Source: Alistipes sp. (lineage in GTDB: Bacteria; Bacteroidota; Bacteroidia; Bacteroidales; Rikenellaceae). Taken from it: DNA of 64,000 bases. Below, one piece after another: positions 50,611 to 58,968 of this stretch. The position numbers and the translations under genes are program-made. The DNA lies in NCBI GenBank assembly GCA_017517705.1, contig JAFWYM010000016.1:1-64000 (forward strand), written 5' to 3'. The notes beneath the pieces were generated by a model. That model did no database searches and had not been told where the DNA came from. It saw nothing but the letters and a program-made list of their open reading frames with translations. Position 1 is the first letter of the stretch. Each line of letters starts with the position of its first letter.

Positions 50611-50673
50611 CTAAAAGTCGTAGCCAACGATACGGCCAGCGTAGTCGCTCCAGTACTTGGCTGTTTTATAAGC
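50611..50673 (-). pseudogene. Possible 3' remnant of a decayed gene
   Basis: A 20-codon open stretch on the minus strand, AYKTAKYWSDYAGRIVGYDF then a stop, uses the same GC-rich codons as nearby genes inside AT-rich intergenic DNA. An aromatic final residue is typical of outer-membrane barrels. A stop (50674-50676) lies just upstream in frame. Too short for a firm call. Confidence 0.3.
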
Positions 50674-50757
50674 TTACACAGACTCCATAGGAACATAGAT
50701 TTTGCAATTTGAAACATAGAGATCAAAGATTGTAGGCTGTTGTTCAACTTTTTTTCG

Positions 50758-50765
50758 TACCTTTG
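50758..50765 (+). promoter_or_regulatory. -7 box of the amidase/transporter operon
   Basis: TACCTTTG matches TAnnTTTG, 17 nt before the ATG at 50783. Only a weak GTTG lies upstream (50739-50742, 15 nt away). Confidence 0.5.
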
Positions 50766-50782
50766 GCAGATATTTCATCGTT

Positions 50783-53776
50783 ATGAGGAGAGGATATATT
50801 TACATCATACTATCTATCGTGCTCGGGGTGCTCGGCACAAATATCGCCATGGCACAGAGCGCCCTGCCCAAGGCCGTGAGCGACTCTATATGTCAGGTCA
50901 TTCGGCGCATAACACTCAAGGAGGTTGCCGGCAGCTGGGTGAAGGTTGAGAGCGTGCGTCTGCGCGAGCGTGGCGACAGCCGCGTGGTCGAGGTGCGCAC
51001 ATCGCAAGAGATGGAGTACTACCCCATGCGCAGCGAGAGCCTCGAACATATATACAGCGAGGTGCGCAGGGTATTGCCCGAGAAGTACAAGGGTTACACC
51101 GTGCTCATATACACAAATGGTCGTCTTATCGACCAGCTGGTGCCGCAATACTACCTCGAGACCAAGGGTGCCAAGCACTTCACGCACGAGGTTACAGCGC
51201 CCCTAATACGTCGCACAAGCAACATATCGCAGCCCACAAAGGGACTAACAAACAGGCATATAGCCCTATGGCAGAGTCACGGACGTTACTTCAACAACAA
51301 TACGGGCGAGTGGTCGTGGCAGCGCTCACGCCTATGGGAGACCGTCGAGGATCTGTACACGCAGGGCTACGTGCTCCCCTTCCTCGTCCCCATGCTCGAG
51401 CGTGCCGGAGCCTCCGTACTACTCCCCCGCGAGCGCTCGACATCGCGCCACGAGATAATCATCGACAACGATGCGGGCATTGACAACACACGCTACGCGG
51501 AGCACGGCAAGTGGCAGGAGGCGGGCGTGGGCTTCGCACACCTCCACGAGAGCTACCCCTCGGGGCACAACCCCTTCGAGGATGGCACAGCACGCAAGAT
51601 AGCCACCACCGAGGGTAAGTCCAAGGGTGCCTCCATCACTTGGGGTGGCACGATACCCGAGGCGGGGATATACACCGTATATGTGTCGTACACAACACTA
51701 AAAGAGTCGGTTACGGATGCCCACTACACCGTACACGCCACGGGTGGCGACCGCGAATTTAGAGTCAACCAGCAGATGGGTGGCGCCATGTGGATAGCCC
51801 TCGGCGACTTCTACCTTGCGGAGGGCCACCACGACAAGATTGTGACCCTCACGAACGACTCCAAGCATAAGGGCGTGGTCACGGCCGATGCCGTAAAGAT
51901 TGGTGGCGGCATGGGTAACATACGTCGTAGTGTAGACCCCTCGCTACGCAAGGAGGAGATAGAGTACCCGGAGGAGACAAGCAACTACCCACGCTTCACC
52001 GAGGGTGCGCGCTACTGGCTCCAGTGGTCGGGATTCTCGACAGAGGTATACGGACAAAAGGGAGGCAAGGATGACTATCGCGACGACTATATGTCACGAG
52101 CACACTGGGTAAATGCCCTGATGGGTAACGACGAAGAGGATAGAGGCAAGGATGATGATGCACCTAAGGGCAAGAACATACCCGTAGACCTCGCCTTCGC
52201 CTTCCACTCCGATGCGGGCGTGCGTCTCAACGACGACATCATCGGCACACTCGGCATATACTGCACCAAGGAGAACGACGGCATGTTCCGGGATGATATC
52301 TCGCGTCTACGTTCGCGCGACCTGACGGACATAATAATGACACAGATAGTCAGCGACATACGCACAAAGTACGAACCCTGCTGGACACGTCGTGGCATGT
52401 GGGACAGAGCCTACTACGAGGCGCGTATGCCTGCATGTCCCACGATGCTCCTCGAACTCCTCTCGCACCAGAACTTCGCCGATATGCGCTATGGTCACGA
52501 CCCCTCATTCCGTTTCGACGTAAGCCGTGCGGTATATAAGGGCATGCTTCGCTACCTCTCGAGCCAGTATGGCGTACCCTACGTCGTGCAGCCGCTACCC
52601 GTAAACAGCTTCTCGGCACTCGTACGTGGCGACGAGGCGCACCTTAGCTGGGCCCCCACGACCGATAGCCTCGAGCCTACGGCCCTACCCGACTACTACA
52701 TATTATACACGCGCGTGGAGGATGGTGGTTTCGACAATGGCCGCAGGATAGATGGCACCACAACAAGCGTGAAGATCGATGCGGGCAAGATATACAGCTT
52801 CCGCATCACGGCCGTAAACGAGGGTGGCGAGAGCTTCGACTCCGAGACCCTCGCCGTATCGCGCCATAACCGCCCCAAGGGCAACATCCTCGTAATCAAC
52901 GGCTTCGACCGCATAGCTGCACCCCTAAGCATACAAGGTGACTCCGTCGCAGGCTTCTACAATCGCTACGATAGCGGTGCCGCTTATATTAGCGACATAT
53001 CCTTTATCGGTGAGCAGACGATCTTCGACCGCAGCCTCTCGCGCTCCGAGAACGACAACTACGCTCTCGGCACGTCATACAACGATTATGAGCAGGATGT
53101 CATCGCCGGCAACACCTTCGACTACCCCGCGCTCCACGGGCGCGCAATTTTAGAGGCGGGCTACTCCTTCTCATCCTCGTCGCATCGTGCCGTTGCTGCC
53201 GGTGGCGTGACACTCCAGGAGTACGATGTCGTAGACCTCATCCTCGGCAAACAACGCACCACGGCCATCGGCCGTGGCACTTCAGGCTACCACTTCGAGG
53301 CTCTCAGCGCAGAGCTACAACATAGACTCCGCGAGTATGCTGAGTGTGGTGGTGCCCTGCTGCTCTCCGGCAGCTACCTTCTGACAGACCTATGGCACGC
53401 CCCCGAGGCCACGGAGGAGGATAGAAGGTTTGCAGAGGAGGTGCTCCACGTGCGCTTTGGTGGCAATATGGCCACACGCCGTGGCGATGTGTATGCCCCC
53501 GCTACAAAATTCTCGCGCAAGGGTCTCAAGCTGCAATTCAACACCGAGCTATGCCGGGAGATATACTGCGTGGAGTCGCCCGAGGTAGTTGTCCCTGTAG
53601 GCAGCAGTGCCTTCACCGCCCTGCGCTATGAGGCCAATGCACAGTCGGCAGCCGTAGCCTCGGGAGGTAAGCAGCCCAGCATCGTCATAGGCTTCCCCAT
53701 AGAGACCATCAAGGATGAGGAGGCCCGCAATAAGCTCGTACAAGCCTCGCTTAAATTCCTAATGAAGAAGAGATAA
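50783..53776 (+). CDS. Exported amidase-like protein with golvesin-type and fibronectin III domains
   Basis: A 997-aa protein with signal peptide (about 1-24). A golvesin C-terminal-like beta-sandwich lies at about 265-375 (WGGTIPEAGIYTVYVSY...KGVVTADAVKIGGGMGNI). An N-acetylmuramoyl-L-alanine amidase-like part follows at about 445-605 (VDLAFAFHSDAG, MPACPTMLLELLSHQNFAD), where H and E could bind zinc, then a fibronectin III domain (about 610-700) and a C-terminal domain of unknown fold. In databases such proteins are often labelled 'xanthan lyase', which is doubtful. Inferred role: peptidoglycan or surface-polymer trimming. The following transporter gene starts 8 nt later. Confidence 0.8.
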   Translation: MRRGYIYIILSIVLGVLGTNIAMAQSALPKAVSDSICQVIRRITLKEVAGSWVKVESVRLRERGDSRVVEVRTSQEMEYYPMRSESLEHIYSEVRRVLPEKYKGYTVLIYTNGRLIDQLVPQYYLETKGAKHFTHEVTAPLIRRTSNISQPTKGLTNRHIALWQSHGRYFNNNTGEWSWQRSRLWETVEDLYTQGYVLPFLVPMLERAGASVLLPRERSTSRHEIIIDNDAGIDNTRYAEHGKWQEAGVGFAHLHESYPSGHNPFEDGTARKIATTEGKSKGASITWGGTIPEAGIYTVYVSYTTLKESVTDAHYTVHATGGDREFRVNQQMGGAMWIALGDFYLAEGHHDKIVTLTNDSKHKGVVTADAVKIGGGMGNIRRSVDPSLRKEEIEYPEETSNYPRFTEGARYWLQWSGFSTEVYGQKGGKDDYRDDYMSRAHWVNALMGNDEEDRGKDDDAPKGKNIPVDLAFAFHSDAGVRLNDDIIGTLGIYCTKENDGMFRDDISRLRSRDLTDIIMTQIVSDIRTKYEPCWTRRGMWDRAYYEARMPACPTMLLELLSHQNFADMRYGHDPSFRFDVSRAVYKGMLRYLSSQYGVPYVVQPLPVNSFSALVRGDEAHLSWAPTTDSLEPTALPDYYILYTRVEDGGFDNGRRIDGTTTSVKIDAGKIYSFRITAVNEGGESFDSETLAVSRHNRPKGNILVINGFDRIAAPLSIQGDSVAGFYNRYDSGAAYISDISFIGEQTIFDRSLSRSENDNYALGTSYNDYEQDVIAGNTFDYPALHGRAILEAGYSFSSSSHRAVAAGGVTLQEYDVVDLILGKQRTTAIGRGTSGYHFEALSAELQHRLREYAECGGALLLSGSYLLTDLWHAPEATEEDRRFAEEVLHVRFGGNMATRRGDVYAPATKFSRKGLKLQFNTELCREIYCVESPEVVVPVGSSAFTALRYEANAQSAAVASGGKQPSIVIGFPIETIKDEEARNKLVQASLKFLMKKR

Positions 53777-53784
53777 CCCCCATT

Positions 53785-54675
53785 ATGGCACTTTCACGAC
53801 ATACCATCAAGACCATATCTATGCCCCTGGCTATGGTTGTAGGTGCGCTCCTCTGTCGACCCCTCGCACACGTAGAGGCTGCAACGGAGTATATGCTCAC
53901 GCCCATGCTTATCGCTGCGATGCTATTCATCACCTTCTGCCGCGTAGATATGCGCACCATGCGTCTTAGTATCATACACCTATGGATGCTTATGGTGCAG
54001 TTCCTCGGCTCCATGGCAGTCTACCATATCGTCGAGCCACTCTTGGGTCAGACCGTGGGCCAGGGGGCTATGATATGCGTGCTTGCACCTATAGCCATGG
54101 CCGCTGTAGTCATCGGTGGCATGCTTGGCGCCAACGTCACGACGATGGTGACATATAGTCTTATATGCAACGTGGCCACAGCCATCATAGCACCTATGAT
54201 ACTTCACACCTACGGCAATGGCACCTGCACCTTTGTCGACATCATCAGCCGTGTGGCACCGACGCTCATCGCCCCCTTCGTTGTGGCACAGCTCCTCAGG
54301 TGGCTCGCCCCACGCATTGCCGAGTGGTTCGCTACGCACTCGTCGCTCTCGTTCTACTTGTGGCTTATATCTCTTATCCTGGTTCTCGGTCGCACCACAG
54401 CCTTTATCCTCGATACCGAGGCCGACCCCTTCGTGGAGGTGGAGCTTGCAGCCGTAGCCCTTGTGCTGTGCATAGCACAATTTATGGTGGGACGCCTCTT
54501 AGGACGCCTCGCAGGCGATACTGTTGCGGGAGGCCAGTCCGTAGGACAGAAGAACACCATTCTGGCGGTGTGGATGTCGCTCAACTTCCTCGACCCCGTT
54601 GCCTCTGTGGCACCCACGGCATATATCGTATGGCAGAACTTCGTCAATAGCTATCAGATATATCGACGTAAGTAG
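53785..54675 (+). CDS. BASS-family transporter (bile acid:Na+ symporter-like)
   Basis: A 296-aa membrane protein with about nine or ten helices. The pattern of short helices with LAPIAMAAVVIGGMLGANVT, and the late GQKNTILAVWMSLNFLDPVA box, fits the SBF/BASS family. Members move bile acids, pantoate, pyruvate or other organic acids with sodium. Its substrate cannot be told from sequence. It lies 8 nt after the amidase gene. A steroid-reductase operon is about 21 kb away, which makes a bile-acid link tempting but unproven. Confidence 0.8.
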   Translation: MALSRHTIKTISMPLAMVVGALLCRPLAHVEAATEYMLTPMLIAAMLFITFCRVDMRTMRLSIIHLWMLMVQFLGSMAVYHIVEPLLGQTVGQGAMICVLAPIAMAAVVIGGMLGANVTTMVTYSLICNVATAIIAPMILHTYGNGTCTFVDIISRVAPTLIAPFVVAQLLRWLAPRIAEWFATHSSLSFYLWLISLILVLGRTTAFILDTEADPFVEVELAAVALVLCIAQFMVGRLLGRLAGDTVAGGQSVGQKNTILAVWMSLNFLDPVASVAPTAYIVWQNFVNSYQIYRRK

Positions 54676-54692
54676 CCATTGTGCAGCAACAA

Positions 54693-54732
54693 ATGAGGGG
54701 TCGACTAAAAAGCAACTTAGCCAACCCCTCAT
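54693..54732. terminator. Hairpin between convergent transporter and coiled-coil genes
   Basis: ATGAGGGGT (54693-54701) pairs with ACCCCTCAT (54724-54732). There is no strong T-run, but it lies in the short gap between convergent genes. Confidence 0.45.
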
Positions 54733-54754
54733 ACTCACTCGAGCGACGAGCACA

Positions 54755-55213
54755 TTACTTACCGTGCTGAGCCTTCTCGTGCTCTAAGGCCTTTACGCGC
54801 GCCACCTCAGCCTTGGCACTTGCCACGGCCGCCTTCTTCTCGGCATCTACAGCCTTCACCTTCGACTTAGCAGCCGATATCTCCTGCTTCGAGCGCGTAG
54901 ACTCCTGCTTGTAGTATAGGTTGGCATTGTCGTACTTCTCCTCCGCCTCCTTCATGTGACGCTTGCACTGCTCAACTATAAGCTGATACTCCTGCTTCAC
55001 TTTGTTGAGCTCCTCGCGGGCACGCGCTAGACGGTCGTTGGCAGCATCCGTGATGCGACGCTCCTCGTTACGCGCCTCCTCGAGGGCTAACTTACGATCG
55101 GCCACAGCCCTATCATACTCAATCTGCGCCTCAGCCAGCGTCTTATCGGGCAACTGTGCCGAGAGGCTACACACCGAAGCCATAAAGGCAACAATAAATA
55201 AGAGTCTCTTCAT
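54755..55213 (-). CDS. Exported coiled-coil protein of unknown function
   Basis: A 152-aa protein with signal peptide (about 1-19, ending LSAQ). The rest is nearly all charged helix with heptads (about 25-150), rich in Ala, Glu, Lys and Arg, as in EARNEERRITDAANDRLARA. No family recognised. Such small periplasmic coiled coils may act as spacers or envelope-linking proteins. It has its own complete promoter and is a single-gene unit. Confidence 0.8.
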   Translation of the reverse strand: MKRLLFIVAFMASVCSLSAQLPDKTLAEAQIEYDRAVADRKLALEEARNEERRITDAANDRLARAREELNKVKQEYQLIVEQCKRHMKEAEEKYDNANLYYKQESTRSKQEISAAKSKVKAVDAEKKAAVASAKAEVARVKALEHEKAQHGK

Positions 55214-55256
55214 AAGCTATAATGTTTTTATGATACGTATATCTGCATTGCTATTA

Positions 55257-55288
55257 CAAATGTAGGTATTTTTATCTAAATATCCAAA
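55257..55288 (-). promoter_or_regulatory. Promoter of the coiled-coil protein gene
   Basis: On the minus strand, TTTG (55285-55288), 20 nt, then TACATTTG (55257-55264). It is a full Bacteroidota promoter, 44 nt before the ATG. Confidence 0.8.
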
Positions 55289-55397
55289 AAGGGTCATCGC
55301 AAATAGTACATATAGGACAAAAGCAGAGCTTGGAGCAAGGGGTGTAATAGCAAATTTATAGAGGGCTGTAGAGACCCAAAGTATTCTCCGAAAAAAT

Positions 55398-55434
55398 GCC
55401 GTCGATGGAATGTTATCCATTGACGGCACTTTTT
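55398..55434 (+). terminator. Terminator-like hairpin module (copy 2)
   Basis: GCCGTCGATGGA and TCCATTGACGGC around ATGTTA, followed by ACTTTTT. The stem is identical to 33257-33293, but the 6-nt loop is the reverse complement of the loop there. Confidence 0.6.
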
Positions 55435-55440
55435 ATTAGC

Positions 55441-55602
55441 GGGGATGACCAAAAAGTAAATTTGTCATCCACGTTTTGTTAAGAGGTTGAATAAAAAGAT
55501 GTAGTTTTAGGCTTGCGAAGCCCGAAAAAGCGGAGTTTACTTGGCGTAAATGAGCATTTTGAGGGCGAGCATAACGCAGAAATACACTTTTTATTCAGCC
55601 TC
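55441..55602 (+). repeat. Hairpin plus 120-bp intergenic repeat, copy B
   Basis: Leading hairpin GGATGAC...GTCATCC (55443-55470), then the 120-bp core at 55483-55602 with ends GAGGTTGAATAAAAAG and CTTTTTATTCAGCCTC. It lies 15 nt from the stop codon of the SusA-like gene, on that gene's downstream side. Confidence 0.9.
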
Positions 55603-55617
55603 TTTTCACAACAAATT

Positions 55618-57477
55618 TTAAAATTCTACAATAAGAACAGACATCGGAGACACGCGCTTGCCATGCATAACAACCTCCTCGCCGGTGACTACATCGCGAC
55701 CTACGGTGAGGTTGGCAGAGATCTCGGCATAACGATCCCATGGTATGGTACACTCGTGCTCGGTATTGTTGACATAGACAAAGACAACGTCGTTGTCGTT
55801 ATAGCGGAAGTATGCGTAGGTATTGTCGCGGTCGATGAAGTGAAGGGTCTTACCCGTATGTATCACCTCCTTGTTCTTGCGCCAATTAAAGAGCGTGTGG
55901 GTGTAGTCGAAGACATCCTTCTCGGCACCCGCATGCTGTGCGCGGTCAAAGAGGTTCTTCTTATCGCCCGGCCAGCCTCCCGGGAAGTCCACACGGAGGG
56001 TGGGGTGTCCCTTAGAGCGATCTGTAGAGCGGAACATTAGCTCGTCGCCATACAACATCTGAGGCATACCGCGGAGGGTTGCAAGGAGTGCTGCGACAAT
56101 CTTCATACGACGCGGGTCGCCATCAACAACATCGCCCACGCGGTCGGTGTCGTGGTTGCCAGCCATGATCATCATATTGCTAAGGTCGTGATATACAAAG
56201 TCGTGCGATAGGACATCGTAGACACGTGTCATACCGGCACCCCAGCCACCACGCTTATCGTACTCGGTCATAGCGGCACGTATGGCGTCGTGCAACGGGA
56301 AGTCCATGATAGACTTGAGATGCGAGTCGAAGCCATCCTTATTGGCATTACCACCCTGCCAGTATGCCAACTGTGGTATTGACGATGTCCACACCTCGCC
56401 CACGATGTTGAAGTTGGGATACTCCTCCATAACGGCCTTACACCATTGGCTCATAGGTATCTTCTCATTATAAGGGTACGTATCCACGCGGAAGCCATCG
56501 AGATTAGAGTACTCAATCCACCATACAGCCCACTGCTTGAAGTAGTTGAGGAGGTACTCGTTATCGAGGTTCATATCTGCCATCGTACGATCGAACCAGC
56601 CGCTCTCCATCTGATACAAGTCCGACTTCGAGGCGTTGAAGTCCATATTCGTAGAGAATGTCCAGTTCGACTGCGTGTAGCTATCCCACTTATGCACCCA
56701 ATCCTCGAAGGGGAGGTCGTCATACCACCAGTGCGACGTAGAACTATGGTTGGGAACGATGTCCATAATAACCTTGAGGTTACGCTTATGACACTCCTCG
56801 ACATACGTCTTAAAGAGCTCGTTTGAGCCATAACGCGGGTCGATGAGGTAGTAGTTGCTGCACGAGTAGCCGTGGTACGAAGCGCCATTCTCATCGTCCA
56901 ACAACAGAGGCGTAGACCAGATGGCCGTAGCTCCGAGGTCAGCGATATAGTCGAGGTGGTCGATCATACCCTGCAGGTCACCACCATGACGGCGACCCGG
57001 GTTACTGCGGTTAGCCTTCTCTGCGGTATCCTCCGTAGAGTCGTTCGTAGGATCGCCATTGGCGAAACGGTCAGGCATAATAAGGTAGACGAAGTCGGCC
57101 GTAGTGAAGCTCTCACGCTCGCGTGAGCCCTCACGACGCTCGGCGATAGTATACGTGTAGTCGTACTTACGCTTGCCAAGAGTAAAGCGCAACGTATAAT
57201 CACCTGCCACAGCATCGTCGCTGATGGCAACATCCACAAAGATGTAGTTGGGGCTATCGGCCTTATGTATCGCCTTGACAGCCACACCATTATCGGCAGG
57301 GAGAATCTGCACATCGCAGTCCGCAACACCCTCGGCATTGATCATAAGTTGCAAGGGGGTATTCATGCCTACCCACCACGACAGTGGCTCGACATGCTTT
57401 ACTTCGAACTTAGGCTTCGCAGCCGTAGCCGTAGCAACAGCAGCAAGAAGCATGACGATGGTAAATATTCGTTTCAT
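55618..57477 (-). CDS. GH13 alpha-amylase, neopullulanase/SusA-like
   Basis: A 619-aa periplasmic enzyme with signal peptide (about 1-20). An N-terminal beta-sandwich of the cyclomaltodextrinase type (about 22-112) is followed by a GH13 barrel. The four conserved regions are intact: DIVPNH, GFRVDTY (nucleophile Asp), VGEVW (acid/base Glu) and GNHDTDR. It would cut alpha-1,4-glucan oligosaccharides such as maltodextrins or cyclodextrins, as SusA does. I chose ATG 57477, which gives a standard signal peptide. It follows the cytoplasmic GH13 gene by 11 nt and is the last gene of the glycan operon. Confidence 0.92.
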   Translation of the reverse strand: MKRIFTIVMLLAAVATATAAKPKFEVKHVEPLSWWVGMNTPLQLMINAEGVADCDVQILPADNGVAVKAIHKADSPNYIFVDVAISDDAVAGDYTLRFTLGKRKYDYTYTIAERREGSRERESFTTADFVYLIMPDRFANGDPTNDSTEDTAEKANRSNPGRRHGGDLQGMIDHLDYIADLGATAIWSTPLLLDDENGASYHGYSCSNYYLIDPRYGSNELFKTYVEECHKRNLKVIMDIVPNHSSTSHWWYDDLPFEDWVHKWDSYTQSNWTFSTNMDFNASKSDLYQMESGWFDRTMADMNLDNEYLLNYFKQWAVWWIEYSNLDGFRVDTYPYNEKIPMSQWCKAVMEEYPNFNIVGEVWTSSIPQLAYWQGGNANKDGFDSHLKSIMDFPLHDAIRAAMTEYDKRGGWGAGMTRVYDVLSHDFVYHDLSNMMIMAGNHDTDRVGDVVDGDPRRMKIVAALLATLRGMPQMLYGDELMFRSTDRSKGHPTLRVDFPGGWPGDKKNLFDRAQHAGAEKDVFDYTHTLFNWRKNKEVIHTGKTLHFIDRDNTYAYFRYNDNDVVFVYVNNTEHECTIPWDRYAEISANLTVGRDVVTGEEVVMHGKRVSPMSVLIVEF

Positions 57478-57488
57478 AGGTCTATGGT

Positions 57489-58775
57489 TTATTTTATTAA
57501 TATACGGTATTGCCATGGGGCTATGTCACACTCCACATGGCTATCGAGGATGAAGCGCTCGCCAGTCATAGCATCGCAGTAGGCGCCAGCATATATTCCC
57601 GTGTTAAAGTCGGCATGTATGGTGTAGGGCGAGAGGTTCATGATGGCAACAACGCGGCTACCATCGACCTCGCGCACGAAGGTCATCATACAATCCTTAG
57701 CGTTATTCTCGATCTCTATCATCTCGCCTCCACGCTCCGCTGCGCAAAGCGCCCTCTCGCGGTGCTTAAGTGCCGTAAGGCGCCTATATAGCTCCGTCGT
57801 GCGATTCTCGACATAGGCATCCGCAGGTATCGGGTCGCGCTCGAAGAAGGCAAACGAGTGGTCGTAGCCCACCTCCTCGCCTGTATATATGAGGGGCATC
57901 GTCGAGGGCATAAGGAAGGTCATCGCACGCATCACCTCCAGCGCAGCACCGAAGCGCGACTGCTCCGAGCCACTCCACGAGTTCTCATCGTGATTCGACG
58001 TAAAGCTCATACGTATAGCCTCCCTCGGGTAGTTGGCTCTCTCGCCGTGTATGGCATTACGCATATCCCATACGCGACGCGCACCCTTAGCTATGTCGCA
58101 CATAATATGGTGAATGTTCCACTGATAGCTCATATTAAAGGCCGCATCGAAGAGGTTATCCTCCTCGGCCTCGGCAAGCATGAAGATGTCGGGCTTGAGG
58201 GCATGAAGCTCCTTGGAGGCCTCCTGCCAGAACTCTATGGGCACAAGCATGGCCATATCGGCACGAAAACCATCGACACCAAACTCCTCGACCCAGAAGC
58301 ACATAGCCTCAATCTGACCGCGCCACACGTCGTGGTTGGCATAGTTGAGCTTAGCGGTATCTGTCCAGTCCCAAGGCACAAGAGGCACACCCTCAGCATC
58401 GCGCTCATACCAATCAGCCGGACGCTCCGTGACCCAGCGGGCATCGCGTGCCGTGTGGTTGGCAACCCAGTCCAGAAGCACCTTCATGCCGAGCGAGTGA
58501 GCGACAGATATAAACGCCCTCAAATCAGCCTCCGTGCCAAACTCCTCATTCACAGCCTTATAGTCGCGAATCGAGTAGTACGAGCCGAGCGTACCCTTAC
58601 GTCCCTCAACACCGATAGGATATATCGGCATCAGCCAGATGGCATCAATGCCTATCGAGCGCAAAAAAGGAAGGCGCTCGATGGCTGCATTGAACGTGCC
58701 CTCGGGCGTAAACTGCCTGACGTTAAGCTCGTAGAGCACAGCAGAGTAGCTCCACTCGGGATTTTGGTACATCAT
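57489..58775 (-). CDS. GH13 alpha-amylase, cytoplasmic
   Basis: A 428-aa GH13 enzyme without a signal peptide. Conserved regions: DWVANH, GFRADMA (nucleophile Asp), LAEAEE (acid/base Glu) and TSNHDENSW. It is shorter than the SusA-like protein and has no N-terminal beta domain. It closely resembles the lipoprotein GH13 upstream, with the same GxxGRKGTLGSYYS stretch and the same DENSW motif, so the two are paralogues in different compartments. Inferred role: breaking imported malto-oligosaccharides inside the cell. Repeat copy C lies just upstream and separates it from its paralogue. Confidence 0.9.
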   Translation of the reverse strand: MMYQNPEWSYSAVLYELNVRQFTPEGTFNAAIERLPFLRSIGIDAIWLMPIYPIGVEGRKGTLGSYYSIRDYKAVNEEFGTEADLRAFISVAHSLGMKVLLDWVANHTARDARWVTERPADWYERDAEGVPLVPWDWTDTAKLNYANHDVWRGQIEAMCFWVEEFGVDGFRADMAMLVPIEFWQEASKELHALKPDIFMLAEAEEDNLFDAAFNMSYQWNIHHIMCDIAKGARRVWDMRNAIHGERANYPREAIRMSFTSNHDENSWSGSEQSRFGAALEVMRAMTFLMPSTMPLIYTGEEVGYDHSFAFFERDPIPADAYVENRTTELYRRLTALKHRERALCAAERGGEMIEIENNAKDCMMTFVREVDGSRVVAIMNLSPYTIHADFNTGIYAGAYCDAMTGERFILDSHVECDIAPWQYRILIK

Positions 58776-58794
58776 AGGTCACAAGAGAGAAAAA

Positions 58795-58957
58795 GAGGGA
58801 TGACTAAAAAGTAAATTTATCATCCCCGTTTTGTTAAGAGGTTGAATAAAAAGATGTAGTTTTAGGCTTGCGAAGCCCGAAAAAGCGGAGTTTACTTGGC
58901 GTAAATGAGCATTTTGAGGGCAAGCATAACGACAAAATACACTTTTTATTCAGCCTC
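58795..58957 (+). repeat. Hairpin plus 120-bp intergenic repeat, copy C
   Basis: Leading hairpin GGGATGA...TCATCCC (58797-58826), then the core at 58838-58957. It lies between two GH13 genes of one operon, 11 nt from the stop codon of the upstream one. It differs from copy B only at a few bases. Confidence 0.9.
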
Positions 58958-58968
58958 CTATGTTGATA

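Larger units (their letters stand above)
50335..50782. other. Gene-free stretch between dapB and the amidase gene
   Basis: No intact gene. It holds a possible 3'-gene remnant at 50611-50673 (minus strand), hairpins at 50543-50569 and 50567-50586, and a promoter box at 50758-50765. Confidence 0.6.
55214..55617. other. Gene-free stretch with promoter and repeat modules
   Basis: Holds the promoter of the coiled-coil gene (55257-55288), hairpin module copy 2 (55398-55434), and the terminator-like hairpin plus 120-bp repeat copy B (55441-55602). No gene is seen. Confidence 0.8.

Noticed and set aside
50783..53776. Xanthan lyase
   Set aside because: The usual label for such proteins, but the visible domains are amidase-like, golvesin-type and fibronectin III, with no polysaccharide-lyase motif seen.
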